Source: Streptomyces sp. NBC_00659 (GTDB taxonomy: Bacteria; Actinomycetota; Actinomycetes; Streptomycetales; Streptomycetaceae). Taken from it: a stretch of 64,000 bases of DNA. Positions 35,076 to 44,140 of the stretch are shown here, one piece after another. Where the stretch lies: assembly GCF_036226925.1 (NCBI RefSeq), contig NZ_CP109031.1, positions 1,364,001-1,428,000 of the forward strand. Reading direction: 5' to 3'. The notes beneath the pieces are model-generated. The model had not been told where the DNA came from. It did no database searches and saw nothing but the letters and a program-made list of their open reading frames with translations. A program made the position numbers and the translations under genes. Each line of letters starts with the position of its first letter. The first letter of the stretch is position 1.

Positions 35076-35243
35076 GTCGGAACGGGGTACGCGGCCGATG
35101 ATCAGGCCGGCCGGCAGCCTGCCTGCCTGGTCATGCGACCGGTTGATGAGCAGACCGCCTCCTCGGCGCTCGCACTCACTTTGTTCACAGGATTCCTTCC
35201 AAGCGGGCTGAGGGTGACTGTGTTGCCCTGCTCCCCGGGCGAT

Positions 35244-36011
35244 TCATCCGCCGGCCTCCGTGCGCGGAGCGTCCGAGACGGACTTGACGCCTCCGTGTGC
35301 GGTGAGGCCGCCGTCGACGGGGATCTCGGCTCCGCTGATGAAGGAGGAGTCGTCCGACAGCAGGAAGACGACGAGCGGGGTGATCTCGTCCACGGTTCCG
35401 GTGCGGCCGAGCGGAGTCTCGCGGATGTTGGCCATGCGGAACGCGGGGTGGGCGGAGGCGGTCATCTCGGTCTCGATGTAGCCGGGGTGGACGCTGTTGA
35501 CGCGGATACCCCGCGGCCCGAGCTCGGTGGCGGCCGTTCGCGACAGACCGCGCAGCGCCCACTTGCTGGCCGTGTACGCGACCGGGTAGTGCGCGGTGAG
35601 GGCGGCGGTGGAACCCACGTTGACGATGGAGGCGCCCGGCGGCATCAACGGGCTCAGGTGCTGGATGCCGAGGAGTGGTCCGGTGACGTTGACGGCGTGG
35701 ACGCGGGCGAAGTCCTCGGGGCGTACCTCGCCGAGGCGGGCACGCCAGGTGATGCCCGCGTTGTTGACCAGGCCGTGGACCTGTCCGTACGACTCCTCCA
35801 GCTCCGCGGCGAGCTGGGACCAGTCGCTCTCACTGGTGACGTCCAGATGGCGGCAGCCGGGGGCGGCGGCGATGTCGGTGGCGATCACCTGGGCGCCGGC
35901 GCGGGCCAGTGCTTCCGCCTCGGCGGCGCCCTGTCCTCGGGCCGCGCCGGTGACCACGACGACCTTGCCGAGCAGCGGCGTGGGGTGCGGGGCGGACGCG
36001 ACGCCGGTCAC
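35244..36011 (-). CDS. Short-chain dehydrogenase/reductase
   Basis: 255-residue classical SDR. NAD(P) site TGAARGQG (residues about 22-29), NNAG at about 90, and active-site Ser plus YTASK (YxxxK) at about 155 are all present. A family C terminus (FISGAEIPVDGG) binds substrate. An acidic residue after the second strand (ATDIAAAP) suggests NAD over NADP. It is the last gene of the seven-gene cluster; its start overlaps the preceding FAH-family stop. It would oxidise or reduce an alcohol/ketone intermediate or a cis-diol. Confidence 0.85.
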   Translation of the reverse strand: MTGVASAPHPTPLLGKVVVVTGAARGQGAAEAEALARAGAQVIATDIAAAPGCRHLDVTSESDWSQLAAELEESYGQVHGLVNNAGITWRARLGEVRPEDFARVHAVNVTGPLLGIQHLSPLMPPGASIVNVGSTAALTAHYPVAYTASKWALRGLSRTAATELGPRGIRVNSVHPGYIETEMTASAHPAFRMANIRETPLGRTGTVDEITPLVVFLLSDDSSFISGAEIPVDGGLTAHGGVKSVSDAPRTEAGG

Positions 36012-36979
36012 GGGCGCTCCCGGCCGCGCCGGCGGCCGGCCGGGAGCGGCAGGACGTCAGGACCGGCCACCACGGTGTTGGAGACGGCGCCGATGCCCTC
36101 GACGGTGAGCGTGACGGTGTCGCCGGGCCGCAGCGGCGGCGGGTCCTGCCGCCCGCGGACGCCCCACAGTTCGGCGAGGCAGCCGCCGTTGCCGCAGGTA
36201 CCGGAGCCGAGTACGTCGCCGGGCACCACCCGCGTGCCGCGTGAGGCGTAGGCGACCATCTCCTCGAAGGTCCAGCTCATGTTGGACAGCAGGTCCCTGC
36301 CGATGACCTGGCCGTTGACCTCGGCGGTCAGGGCCAGGCGCAGGAAACCGTCGGTGTCGCGGTACGGCTCCAGTTCGTCGGCCGTGACGAGATACGGGCC
36401 GAGTGTGGTTGCGGTGTCCTTGCCCTTGCAGGGGCCGAGCCCCACCTTCATCTCGGCGGACTGCAGGTCGCGGGCCGACCAGTCGTTGAAGACGGTGTAG
36501 CCGACGATGTGATCGCGGGCCTGTTCCGGGGTGAGGTCGCTGCCCTCACGGCCGATGACGGCCGCGACCTCGAGCTCGTAGTCGAGCGCGGCCGATCCGG
36601 GCGCCATCGGGATGTCGTCGGACGGACCAAAAACCGCGTGCGGGTTGGTGAAGTAGAAGGTCGGTGCCGCGTACCACTGCTCGGGCACGCCGCTCGCACC
36701 GTTCACGGAGCGCCGGACGCCCTCGACATGTTCCTCGAACGTGACGAAGTCCCGTACGGAGGAGGGCTGGAGCGGTGACAGGAGCCGCACCTGGGACACA
36801 TGCGGTCCGGGCGGTACGTCCAGGGCGGCGGCGCCGGCATCCAGGAGGCCCGGCAGGCCGTCGCCGGTGCGGATCAGTTCGGTCAGTGAGCGGGCCCCCG
36901 GTACGGGGTACAGGGTGCCGTCCTCTTCGACGACGGCGACGCAAGGGCGGTGGTGGTGTTCGTAGGTGGCGAAACGCAT
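36008..36979 (-). CDS. Fumarylacetoacetate hydrolase-family protein (cluster copy B)
   Basis: 323-residue FAH-fold enzyme. Metal-binding Glu-x-Glu and Asp are in LDYELEVAAVIG and GYTVFNDWSARDLQ; the tail has GSGTCGNGGCLAEL. FAH-fold enzymes cleave C-C bonds of acylpyruvates or hydrate/decarboxylate meta-cleavage products. Start: MRFATYEHHH at 36979; AGGAG is 11 bases upstream. Overlaps the SDR start (ATGA). The two FAH-family proteins of this operon differ in loop sequence and so are not a tandem duplication. Confidence 0.85.
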   Translation of the reverse strand: MRFATYEHHHRPCVAVVEEDGTLYPVPGARSLTELIRTGDGLPGLLDAGAAALDVPPGPHVSQVRLLSPLQPSSVRDFVTFEEHVEGVRRSVNGASGVPEQWYAAPTFYFTNPHAVFGPSDDIPMAPGSAALDYELEVAAVIGREGSDLTPEQARDHIVGYTVFNDWSARDLQSAEMKVGLGPCKGKDTATTLGPYLVTADELEPYRDTDGFLRLALTAEVNGQVIGRDLLSNMSWTFEEMVAYASRGTRVVPGDVLGSGTCGNGGCLAELWGVRGRQDPPPLRPGDTVTLTVEGIGAVSNTVVAGPDVLPLPAGRRRGRERP

Positions 36980-37088
36980 GAGGGGTGCCTCTCCTGGCGG
37001 GCGGAGTGGCCGGGGGCGTGGGCGGACGGCGTCAGGGCAGGGACAGGGCCGCACACGCCCCCGGGATCAAGGGGCCGGTGACGGACGC

Positions 37089-38024
37089 TCAGACCGGCGG
37101 GGCGATGAAGACGCCGCGGTCGGGGTCGTTGAACGACTCCTTGGCGACGAGTTCGTTCATCGCGTTGGCGGTGCCCCACTGGTCGGTGACCTCGGGCTGG
37201 GAGAAGTCGTAGACGTGCGGGTGCCAGGTGTCCTCGTCCAGTTCCTCCAGCTCCGTCGTGTACTCGACGGTGTTCCCGTGCGGGTCGAGGAAGTAGGTGA
37301 ACGTGTTGTCGCCCGCCATGTGCCGGCCGGGGCCCCAGATCTTGCGGAATCCGGCGCGGGTGACGCGGCCCGATCCGCGCATGTACTCGTCGATCCCGCG
37401 CATCTCGAAGGAGATGTGGTGCAGGGCGGTGTGCGGCCCCTGGGCGATGGCCATGGAGTGGTGCTGGTTGCTGATCCGCATGAAGTGCATGACCTCGCCC
37501 ATGTGCGGCGAGGACAGCGTGTCGGACAGTGCGAAGCCGAGGTGGGTCTCGTACCACTGACGCGTCCGGTTCAGATCCGGGGAGTTGAGGACCACGTGCG
37601 AGAGCTTGACGGGGATGGCTTCCCGTTCCTCGATCTTGCGGTGGCGGCGGACCGCGACATCCGCGGAGACCTCGATGGCGCGCCCGTCGACGTCGAAGAA
37701 GCGGAAGCCGTATCCGCTGCCGGGGGTGTCGAGCTTGCCGGGCTGCGAGATCAACTGCACGTCACCGGCGGCGAGTTGTTGGGCGAGAGTGTCCACGGCG
37801 GCCGGGTTCGCCGCCCCGTAGGAGACCAGGTCGAGGCGCTTCTCGTCGGCCTTGCGCAGTCGCACCACGTAGTTCTCGGGCGATCCCTCGGCGGCCAGGA
37901 AGGAGATGCCGGAGTCCTCGGCGACCTTGGTCAGACCCCAGACACCGGAGTAGAAGTCGAGCTGCTTGTCGTAGTCGGGCACAGCAAGGTCGACATGGCG
38001 CAGGTGGGTGAGCAGGCGAGGCAT
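37089..38024 (-). CDS. Type I extradiol ring-cleavage dioxygenase (VOC superfamily)
   Basis: 311-residue two-domain dioxygenase, similar in layout to 2,3-dihydroxybiphenyl/catechol 2,3-dioxygenases. The C-terminal domain holds the Fe ligands: His in KLSHVVLNSPDL, His in ALHHISFEMRG and Glu in GNTVEYTTELEE; a conserved His/Tyr nearby (HSMAIAQG; FTYFLDPHG) would help catalysis. The N-terminal domain (RHVDLAVPDYDKQLDFY) lacks a full set, as usual. It would open a catechol-type ring between C2 and C3. Start MPRLLTHL at 38024, four bases after the amidohydrolase stop. Confidence 0.85.
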   Translation of the reverse strand: MPRLLTHLRHVDLAVPDYDKQLDFYSGVWGLTKVAEDSGISFLAAEGSPENYVVRLRKADEKRLDLVSYGAANPAAVDTLAQQLAAGDVQLISQPGKLDTPGSGYGFRFFDVDGRAIEVSADVAVRRHRKIEEREAIPVKLSHVVLNSPDLNRTRQWYETHLGFALSDTLSSPHMGEVMHFMRISNQHHSMAIAQGPHTALHHISFEMRGIDEYMRGSGRVTRAGFRKIWGPGRHMAGDNTFTYFLDPHGNTVEYTTELEELDEDTWHPHVYDFSQPEVTDQWGTANAMNELVAKESFNDPDRGVFIAPPV

Positions 38025-38028
38025 GGTG

Positions 38029-39030
38029 TCAGTCCTTCCGCTGGAGGAGCGCGGCGGCATTGCCGCCGCGCACGGCATCGAAGTCGGCGTCGGTCAAATG
38101 CGCGGCGCGCAGGGCGCCCACCGGATCGTCGGTGCCCATGTCGAAGGGGAAGTCGGACCCGAGCAGCACCCGGTCCGCTCCGGCCCGCGCCGTCAGCTCC
38201 CGCAGGACTCCCGGGTCGTGGACGAGGGAGTCGAACCAGATCCGTCTGAGATAGCTGCTGGGCAGCTGGGCGCAGGACGCGCCCGCGTCGGAACGCTGCG
38301 ACCACGCGTGGTCGGAGCGGCCGATGTGGGTCGGCAGGTAGCCGCCCCCGTGCGCGGCGATCAGCCGCAGCTCCGCATGCCGGTCCAGGACACCGGAGAA
38401 GATGAGGTGCGAGAGCGCGACGGCGTTCTCCGTGGGCTGGCCGACGGTGTTGGACAGGTACCACCGGTCCAGGCGCTCGTCGAGGGTGCAGCCGAAGGGA
38501 TGCAGGAACAGGAGGGCACCGGTTGCCTCGGCCCGCGCCCAGAACGGCTCGTAGGCGGGGTCCGACAGTTCACGGCCGGGTGCGTGGCTGGAGATCTCCA
38601 CACCCAGCAGACCTTGGTCCAGGGCGTGATCCAACGCCGCGACGGCCAGATCCGGGTGCTGCAGGGGAACGAGCCCCAGGCCCTTGAGGCGGTCCGGGGC
38701 GGCCGCGCAGTGGCGGGCCGTGGCCTCGTTGGCCAGCCGGTACAGCTTCTCGGCGACCCCCGCGTCGGCCCAGTAGTGGTAATGCGAGGGCGAAGGGCTC
38801 ACCAGCTGCACGTCCACGCCCTGGGCGTCCATCGCGGCCAGGCGTACGCGGACGTCGGTGAGCCGGGGGACGCGTTCGCGCACCATGGCGCCGCTGACCG
38901 CGAGAGCGTCCGCGCCGTTGCGCCGGGCGTCCAGCGCCTTCGCCTCCGCGTGGCCGGGCAGCGTGGCCACGAGCGCCTCGATCTCGGGCAGCAGCAGGTG
39001 CGCGTGCACGTCGATGGTGGGCGCGGTCAC
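38029..39030 (-). CDS. Amidohydrolase-family decarboxylase (ACMSD-like)
   Basis: 333-residue TIM-barrel protein of the amidohydrolase 2 family, which includes ACMS decarboxylase, gamma-resorcylate decarboxylase and o-pyrocatechuate decarboxylase. Metal site: HAH in IDVHAHLLLPE, His in LFLHPFGC, His in RLIAAHGGGYL and Asp in VLLGSDFPFD. The pattern matches decarboxylases rather than deacetylases. GTG start overlaps the monooxygenase stop (GTGA). In this operon it could remove a ring carboxylate before or after ring opening. The exact substrate is not visible. Confidence 0.8.
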   Translation of the reverse strand: MTAPTIDVHAHLLLPEIEALVATLPGHAEAKALDARRNGADALAVSGAMVRERVPRLTDVRVRLAAMDAQGVDVQLVSPSPSHYHYWADAGVAEKLYRLANEATARHCAAAPDRLKGLGLVPLQHPDLAVAALDHALDQGLLGVEISSHAPGRELSDPAYEPFWARAEATGALLFLHPFGCTLDERLDRWYLSNTVGQPTENAVALSHLIFSGVLDRHAELRLIAAHGGGYLPTHIGRSDHAWSQRSDAGASCAQLPSSYLRRIWFDSLVHDPGVLRELTARAGADRVLLGSDFPFDMGTDDPVGALRAAHLTDADFDAVRGGNAAALLQRKD

Positions 39031-40157
39031 GGGAGCTCCTTCAGCATGGTCATGGTGCGGCCCATCAGCCCGGCCACATCGGCGTCGCGTACACCGTCGA
39101 GCTGCCACTGCCCGATCTGGACCGATGCCTCCACGACGGCTCGTACACGGGGGACGCGGCGCTCGTAGTACGTCTGGAGCAGGGCGTCGTCCCAGGTGTC
39201 GGCGCCGGCCAGCAGCTCGGTGAGGACGAGGGCGTCCTCCAGGGACATGGCCGCCCCCTGGGCGAGGGTGGGCGGGCAGCAGTGTGCGGCGTCGCCGGCC
39301 AGGACAACGCGCCCGCGGTGCCAGGAGTCCTCCACCAGCATCCGGTCGAACCACGTGTAGTTGACCTGTGCCGGGTCGGTGATGTGGGCGGCGATCTCCG
39401 GCCAGCAGCCTCCGTAGTGCTGTGCGAGGGACCGCATCTCGTCCGCGTACGACGCCTGCGGGATCGTGGCGCGGTCGCGGTTGCCCTCGACGACGTACGC
39501 GTAGAGCGTGGCTTCACCGGTGGGGCAGTACCCGGCTATGTAGGCGGGGCCTCCGTAGGCGAGATCGGTGCGGACGACGCCCGCGGGGCGCGGGGTCGCG
39601 ACGCGCCAGATGGCCATGCCGGTGGGTTCCGGCTCGGCGGTGATGCCGATCGCGGCGCGCGTGGTGGAGCCGAGCCCGTCGGCGGCGACGACGAGGTCGT
39701 AGCGGCCGGTGGTGCCGTCGCTGAACCGGACCCTCGCGCCGGTGCTGTCCTGGTCGAGGATGTCGGCGCGGGTGCCCAGGCGGACGGTGGCGCCTGACGC
39801 GCGGACGGCCGCCATGAGGATCTGCTGGAGTCGGGGGCGCTGCATGCCGACCGTGGCGGGCAGGTCCTCGCCGCCGGTGCGGACGTCGTCGGCGACGTGG
39901 AGGACGGTGCCGTCGGGCGCGGTGATGCCGACCGAGCCGAAGCCGTATCCGGACTCCCGCACCTGGTTCCACACACCGAGGTCGCGCAGTACCCGCAGGG
40001 CGTTGCCCTGGAGGGTGATGCCGGACCCGGCGGTGGCGTTCCAGTCGTCCTTGGCCTCGATCAGGTCCACCGCGATACCGGCTCGGCGCAGCAGGATCGT
40101 GGCTGCGTTGCCTGCCGCTCCCCCGCCGACGACGAGGACCGAACGGGTTGCACTCAT
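39027..40157 (-). CDS. FAD-dependent aromatic-ring monooxygenase
   Basis: 376-residue single-component flavoprotein hydroxylase (salicylate/6-hydroxynicotinate hydroxylase type). VLVVGGGAAGNAATILLRRAG is split here as the GxGxxG (dinucleotide-binding) strand-helix; DLVVAADGLGSTTR is the DG motif, and RVVLAGDAAHCCPPTLAQG the GD motif that binds the FAD ribityl chain. Start MSATRSV at 40157, GGGAG upstream. It would put a hydroxyl onto an aromatic ring using NAD(P)H and oxygen, feeding the extradiol step. Stop overlaps the next start. Confidence 0.85.
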   Translation of the reverse strand: MSATRSVLVVGGGAAGNAATILLRRAGIAVDLIEAKDDWNATAGSGITLQGNALRVLRDLGVWNQVRESGYGFGSVGITAPDGTVLHVADDVRTGGEDLPATVGMQRPRLQQILMAAVRASGATVRLGTRADILDQDSTGARVRFSDGTTGRYDLVVAADGLGSTTRAAIGITAEPEPTGMAIWRVATPRPAGVVRTDLAYGGPAYIAGYCPTGEATLYAYVVEGNRDRATIPQASYADEMRSLAQHYGGCWPEIAAHITDPAQVNYTWFDRMLVEDSWHRGRVVLAGDAAHCCPPTLAQGAAMSLEDALVLTELLAGADTWDDALLQTYYERRVPRVRAVVEASVQIGQWQLDGVRDADVAGLMGRTMTMLKELP

Positions 40158-40181
40158 ATGGGAACTCCCTTGTTCCACTGG

Positions 40182-41144
40182 CTATTTGACGGCGATCGGG
40201 TTGACGGGCGAGCCGACGGCCCCGGTGATGGGCAAAGGTGCGGCGGTGAGGAAGAACTCGTACACGCCGTCGTCCGCGCAGTCCGCGGCGAGAGCGTCGA
40301 GGTCCCACATCTCCCCGATGAGCAGCCCGATGTGCGGGATGGCGACCTGGTGCAGCGGCTGGAAGGCGTGCTCGAACTCATTGGGGCGGACCTCGAAGCC
40401 CCAGGTGTCGGTGGCGATCGCGGCGATCTCGCTGCCGTGCAGCCAGCGTGCGGTGGTGAAGGACAGGCCGGGGGCCGGTCCGCCCGCGTACTCGCCCCAG
40501 CCGTCCCGCCGGGCCCGGGCGAGTCGCCCGGTACGCAGCACGACCAGGTCCCCGCGGCCCACCCGCACCCCGTGGGCCTCGGCGGTGCGTTCCAGATGCT
40601 CCTGCGTGATGGCGAATCCGTCGGGCAGCTCGCCCTGTTCGCCGACCGCACGGCCCACGTCGAGCAGTACGCCGCGGCCCGCGACGTGCGGGGCCATGTG
40701 CTCGATGCCGGTCACCAGATCACCGTCGGAGGTGACGGTCCGCGCCGCGTCCCGGCCGTTCCACGCCTTGCCGTGGTCGAAGATGTGGCCCAGCCCGTCC
40801 CACTGGGTGGAGCACTGCAGCGGCATGGAGATCACGTCGTCGGCGCCGCCGATGCCGTGCGGGAAGCCCTGGTTGCCGAGGGCGGCGTCGGTACCGGTGT
40901 CGAGCATCGTGTGCACGGGGTTGGTGCGGCGACGCCAGCCCTTCTGCGGGCCGTCCATGTCGAAACTCTGCGAGAGGGAGAAGGAGACACCGCGGCGGAC
41001 CAGCGCCGCAGCCTCTATCCGCTTGGCCTCATCGAGGAAGTTGAGCGTGCCCAGCACGTCGCTGTCACCCCAACGCCCCCAGTTGGAGCAGGCTTTGGCC
41101 GACTCCGCGATGGCGCCTTCCGGGTCGTGGCGGTCCAGGGTCAC
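40182..41144 (-). CDS. Cyclase-family (PF04199-like) metal-dependent hydrolase, atypical motif
   Basis: 320-residue protein of the family that includes kynurenine formamidase and isatin hydrolase. The usual HGTHxDxPxH motif is altered to CSTQWDGLGHIFDHG: the Asp and last His remain, but the first His is Cys and the second is Gln. The rest (VGRGDLVVLRTG, the long helix, LGNQGFPHGIGGADD) is typical. This is the variant form often found in aromatic clusters; its reaction is unknown (lactone, imide or amide hydrolysis is possible). GTG start overlaps the FAH stop (GTGA). Confidence 0.75.
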   Translation of the reverse strand: MTLDRHDPEGAIAESAKACSNWGRWGDSDVLGTLNFLDEAKRIEAAALVRRGVSFSLSQSFDMDGPQKGWRRRTNPVHTMLDTGTDAALGNQGFPHGIGGADDVISMPLQCSTQWDGLGHIFDHGKAWNGRDAARTVTSDGDLVTGIEHMAPHVAGRGVLLDVGRAVGEQGELPDGFAITQEHLERTAEAHGVRVGRGDLVVLRTGRLARARRDGWGEYAGGPAPGLSFTTARWLHGSEIAAIATDTWGFEVRPNEFEHAFQPLHQVAIPHIGLLIGEMWDLDALAADCADDGVYEFFLTAAPLPITGAVGSPVNPIAVK

Positions 41145-42136
41145 GGCGTCACCTGCGCCGTGCAGCGCGTCCGCTGCGCTCCGAGGCCGGTGATCGACCC
41201 GTCCATGACGTCCCCGTCGCGCAGCAGCCTGCCCCAGTGCATGCCGTTGCCGGCCGGTGATCCGGTCAGCACCAGGTCTCCGGGCAGAAGCCGGGCGCAC
41301 TGGGAGGCGTAGGACACCATCCGGGCGACGTCGAAGAGCATGTCCTTGGTGGACTCGTCCTGCATGGTCTCGCCGTTGAGCTTGAGCGTGACGCGCAGGT
41401 CGCCGGGCTCGGTGATCGACTCGGCGGGCACGATCCACGGACCGAGCGGGGTGAACCCCGGGGCGTTCTTGCTGCGCAGCCAGTCCGTGCCGATCTGCGG
41501 CATGTCCCGCCGGAACACGGTGGCACGGTCGGTGAGGTCGTTGGCGATGGTGTATCCGGCGACGTGGTCCAGGGCCTCCCCGACCTCGACCCCCAGGGCC
41601 GGGCGGCCGATGACGGCGACCAGCTCCAGCTCCCAGTCCGGCTGCTCGGCCCAGGCGGGCAGGACGACATCGTCGTACGGGCCCGTGATCGCACTCGGCA
41701 GGCCGATGAAGACGTACGGAAGGTCGTCGGCGGCGCGCCGGTCCATGATCTCGGCCGCCTCCTCGCGCCGCTCCTCCACCGGCCGCTCGTCCCCGGGGGC
41801 CCGGTGGGCGACGTGCAGGTCGATGACGTGCTGCCGGTAGTTGGCGCCGGACTGGAAGACCTGGCGCGGCTCGACCGGCGCATGCACGTGGAACCCCGCC
41901 AGCGGCTGTCGCGGTGCTTCGGCGTCGGTGGCCAGCTCGCGCAACCGGGGCAGGAAGTGTGCCCAGCGTTCCAGCAGCCCGCGTGCGGTGAGCGCCGGCT
42001 CCCCGAAGACCGTACGCAGGTCGATCGCCGAGCCGTCGGCTGTGACGAGGGCGGGGAACTCCGGCGCGTCCGGGGCGGAGAGGGTGGCGAGGGCGAAGGG
42101 CCCGGCGAAGAGCGGTGCTGCGGGTTCGGGTTTCAC
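41141..42136 (-). CDS. Fumarylacetoacetate hydrolase-family protein (cluster copy A, first gene)
   Basis: 331-residue FAH-fold hydrolase, first gene of the operon. Metal ligands in WELELVAVIGRPALG (Glu-x-Glu) and GYTIANDLTDRATVFR (Asp). C-terminal LLPGDLVLTGSPAGNGMHWG fits the family's oxyanion/lid region. It starts at GTG 42136, 8 bases after AGGAGG, the strongest ribosome site of the cluster. A divergent LysR gene with a CAAT-N11-ATTG box sits 50-150 bp upstream. Likely a meta-cleavage-pathway hydrolase or hydratase. Confidence 0.85.
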   Translation of the reverse strand: MKPEPAAPLFAGPFALATLSAPDAPEFPALVTADGSAIDLRTVFGEPALTARGLLERWAHFLPRLRELATDAEAPRQPLAGFHVHAPVEPRQVFQSGANYRQHVIDLHVAHRAPGDERPVEERREEAAEIMDRRAADDLPYVFIGLPSAITGPYDDVVLPAWAEQPDWELELVAVIGRPALGVEVGEALDHVAGYTIANDLTDRATVFRRDMPQIGTDWLRSKNAPGFTPLGPWIVPAESITEPGDLRVTLKLNGETMQDESTKDMLFDVARMVSYASQCARLLPGDLVLTGSPAGNGMHWGRLLRDGDVMDGSITGLGAQRTRCTAQVTP

Positions 42137-42184
42137 GAACGTGTCCTCCTGATTGCGGTGTGACTAATCTGGACCCGCCACCAA

Positions 42185-42203
42185 CAATCAGGGAAATCGA
42201 TTG
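42185..42203. promoter_or_regulatory. LysR-type binding site (T-N11-A)
   Basis: CAAT at 42185-42188 and ATTG at 42200-42203, exactly 11 bases apart, the classical T-N11-A form with dyad symmetry. It sits between the divergent first catabolic gene and its LysR gene. Confidence 0.65.
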
Positions 42204-42282
42204 CATGGATACTGAGAATTCGTCGTGTCTATAGTCGGACCTACGTCGCCTGTCCTGGACGCCGCACCGCAGAGGGAAATCC

Positions 42283-43212
42283 GTGAACCTGGCCCGTCTC
42301 GACCTCAACCTCGTCGTCGCCCTGCGCGCACTCCTGGAGGAGCGCAATGTGACCCGCGCCGGGCAGCGGGTCGGACTCAGCCAGCCGGCCATGAGCGCGG
42401 CCCTGTCCCGGTTGCGGCGGCACTTCGATGACGACCTGCTCGCCCGGACCGGCAGCCACTACGAACTCACCGCACTCGGGCAGGTCCTCCTCGACCGCTC
42501 CACCACGGCCTACGACCTGTTGGAACGCCTCTTCAGCAGCCAGGCGAGCTTCGATCCGACGGAGGAGAAGCGGGAATTCAGGCTGATGGCATCGGACTAC
42601 GCCGTCGCCGTCTTCGGCGCCGAACTCGCCCGTACCGTGCACGAGTCGGCCCCCGGCATTCGCCTGCGCTTCACCCAGACTCCGCCCACCGTGGTCGACG
42701 ACACGGGCCTGCTGCTCAGCGCCGTCGACGGTCTGCTCATGCCGCACGGCATCATCAACGACTACCCCGTCACGGACCTCTACGAGGACCGCTGGGTGTT
42801 CCTCGTCGATCAGGACCATCCCGACGTGGGTGATCGCCTGACCCGCGAGAACCTGGCCCTGCTGCCGTGGGTGACGTATCAGCGGACCTACGACGCCCCC
42901 GCCGTACGACAGTTGGGCATGCTCGGCATCGAACCCAATGTCGAAGTCTCTGCGGACAGCTTCCTGGCACTGCTGCTCCTCGTCGCCGGCACCCGGCGGA
43001 TCGCGCTGGTCCAGGAGCGGTTCGCCCGGCTGCTCGCGCCGGTCACGTCGGTCCGGGTCCTTCAACCGCCTTACGAGGCGGTGCCGTTGAGAGAGGCCTT
43101 GTGGTGGCATCCGGTCCACACGCACGACGCGGCCCACATCTGGCTCCGCGAGACGGCGGCGCGGGTGGGCGCACGCATGGCGTCGGCGCCAGGTGGCCCG
43201 GCTGATCTGTGA
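42283..43212 (+). CDS. LysR-family regulator of the aromatic cluster
   Basis: 309-residue LysR protein beginning at GTG 42283. The HTH is LEERNVTRAGQRVGLSQPAM followed by SAALSRLRRHFDDDLLARTG. The effector domain follows. Resembles the NodD/DntR-like branch known for aromatic inducers. Divergent from the catabolic operon and separated by a T-N11-A box, so it is the likely activator. Confidence 0.9.
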   Translation: MNLARLDLNLVVALRALLEERNVTRAGQRVGLSQPAMSAALSRLRRHFDDDLLARTGSHYELTALGQVLLDRSTTAYDLLERLFSSQASFDPTEEKREFRLMASDYAVAVFGAELARTVHESAPGIRLRFTQTPPTVVDDTGLLLSAVDGLLMPHGIINDYPVTDLYEDRWVFLVDQDHPDVGDRLTRENLALLPWVTYQRTYDAPAVRQLGMLGIEPNVEVSADSFLALLLLVAGTRRIALVQERFARLLAPVTSVRVLQPPYEAVPLREALWWHPVHTHDAAHIWLRETAARVGARMASAPGGPADL

Positions 43213-43694
43213 GCATTCGCCTTGCGGCGTCGCCCGATCGGCGAACTGACCGTCGAGGACACGCACTTGTTGATCAGGCAGGACATAGGCCTGCCCCACG
43301 CAGGACGCTCCCCGTGAAGAGAAGGCCGGCGTATCCACGGGACGTCTCGCCGGAGCAAGCGCGGGACCGGACGCGTCGATGGTCGGCCACGGGTGAGCCG
43401 GCGGACCATGGCACGGTGCTCTGACCTCCCACAGGCAGATGTCTGGCCCGGCAGCATGCTCCACACCCCTTCGGACGGGGCGGATCCGCGAAGCGTTACC
43501 GGGTCTGTCGGCCGAGCGGCTGTGGGCGCGCCCGGCCGGGCCGGATCAGACGGCCGAGTTTCGGGCCTGTCCAGGCGTCCGGCGCCGGTCGGCCGTCGGT
43601 GCCGGGGGCCGCTCCGGTGTCATCGCCGGAGCAGCCGGTGATGAGCGCGAGGGCGGCCGTTGAGATTCATTCAACGTGATGTCGAGCGCCGCTG
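43213..43694. other. Gene-free stretch, content unclear
   Basis: About 480 bp between the LysR gene and the ankyrin gene. Short frames on both strands show no family motif. The region next to it is a graveyard of mobile-element relics, so some of this could be decayed sequence. No RNA gene recognised. Confidence 0.5.
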
Positions 43695-44129
43695 CTACGT
43701 CGTTCGCCGGTTGGTGGTGGCGCCCGCCGTGATGAGGAGAGCGACAGTTGCGGGGTGGGGGCCGTTGTTCGCCCAGTCCAAGGGGGACCAGCCCGTGCCG
43801 TGATCTTCCTGTGCATTCGGATCGGCACCGTGCGCCAACAGCGCGCGCACCGTCTCGGTGTGCCCCCAGCTTGCGGCTGCGCACAACGGCGTGCCCTCTG
43901 CGCCGATTCCGCTGCTCTCGGTGTCAGGGGAGGCGCCGGCCGTGAGAAGCAGGCGGGCGATCTCGGCTTCTCCGTTCACGGATGCGGCGTACAGAGGGGT
44001 TGTGCCTTCGCTGTCGGCTTGCTCCGGGTTGGCCCCAGTCCGCAGAACCGCCTTCACGACAGCGGTGTCACCCACCGGAATTGCGTTGAAGAGGCGCCGT
44101 GAGAGCTTCTTTCGCTGCCGCTGGTTCAT
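43695..44129 (-). CDS. Ankyrin-repeat protein
   Basis: 144 residues, three to four ankyrin repeats. Each shows the family's G-TPLxxAA and LL-x-GA-x-P motifs: EGTTPLYAASVNGEAEIARL, GTPLCAAASWGHTETVRALL and GWSPLDWANNGP... The start MNQRQRKKL lies 12 bp outside a MITE-like element (44141-44309), whose arrival would have displaced any promoter. An upstream extension through the element is unlikely to be real. Function unknown; ankyrins mediate protein contacts. Confidence 0.7.
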   Translation of the reverse strand: MNQRQRKKLSRRLFNAIPVGDTAVVKAVLRTGANPEQADSEGTTPLYAASVNGEAEIARLLLTAGASPDTESSGIGAEGTPLCAAASWGHTETVRALLAHGADPNAQEDHGTGWSPLDWANNGPHPATVALLITAGATTNRRTT

Positions 44130-44140
44130 GAGAGCCGAGG

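Noticed and set aside
43209..43424. A small gene after the LysR gene
   Set aside because: No ribosome site at a fitting distance and no family features; overlapping frames look equally plausible.
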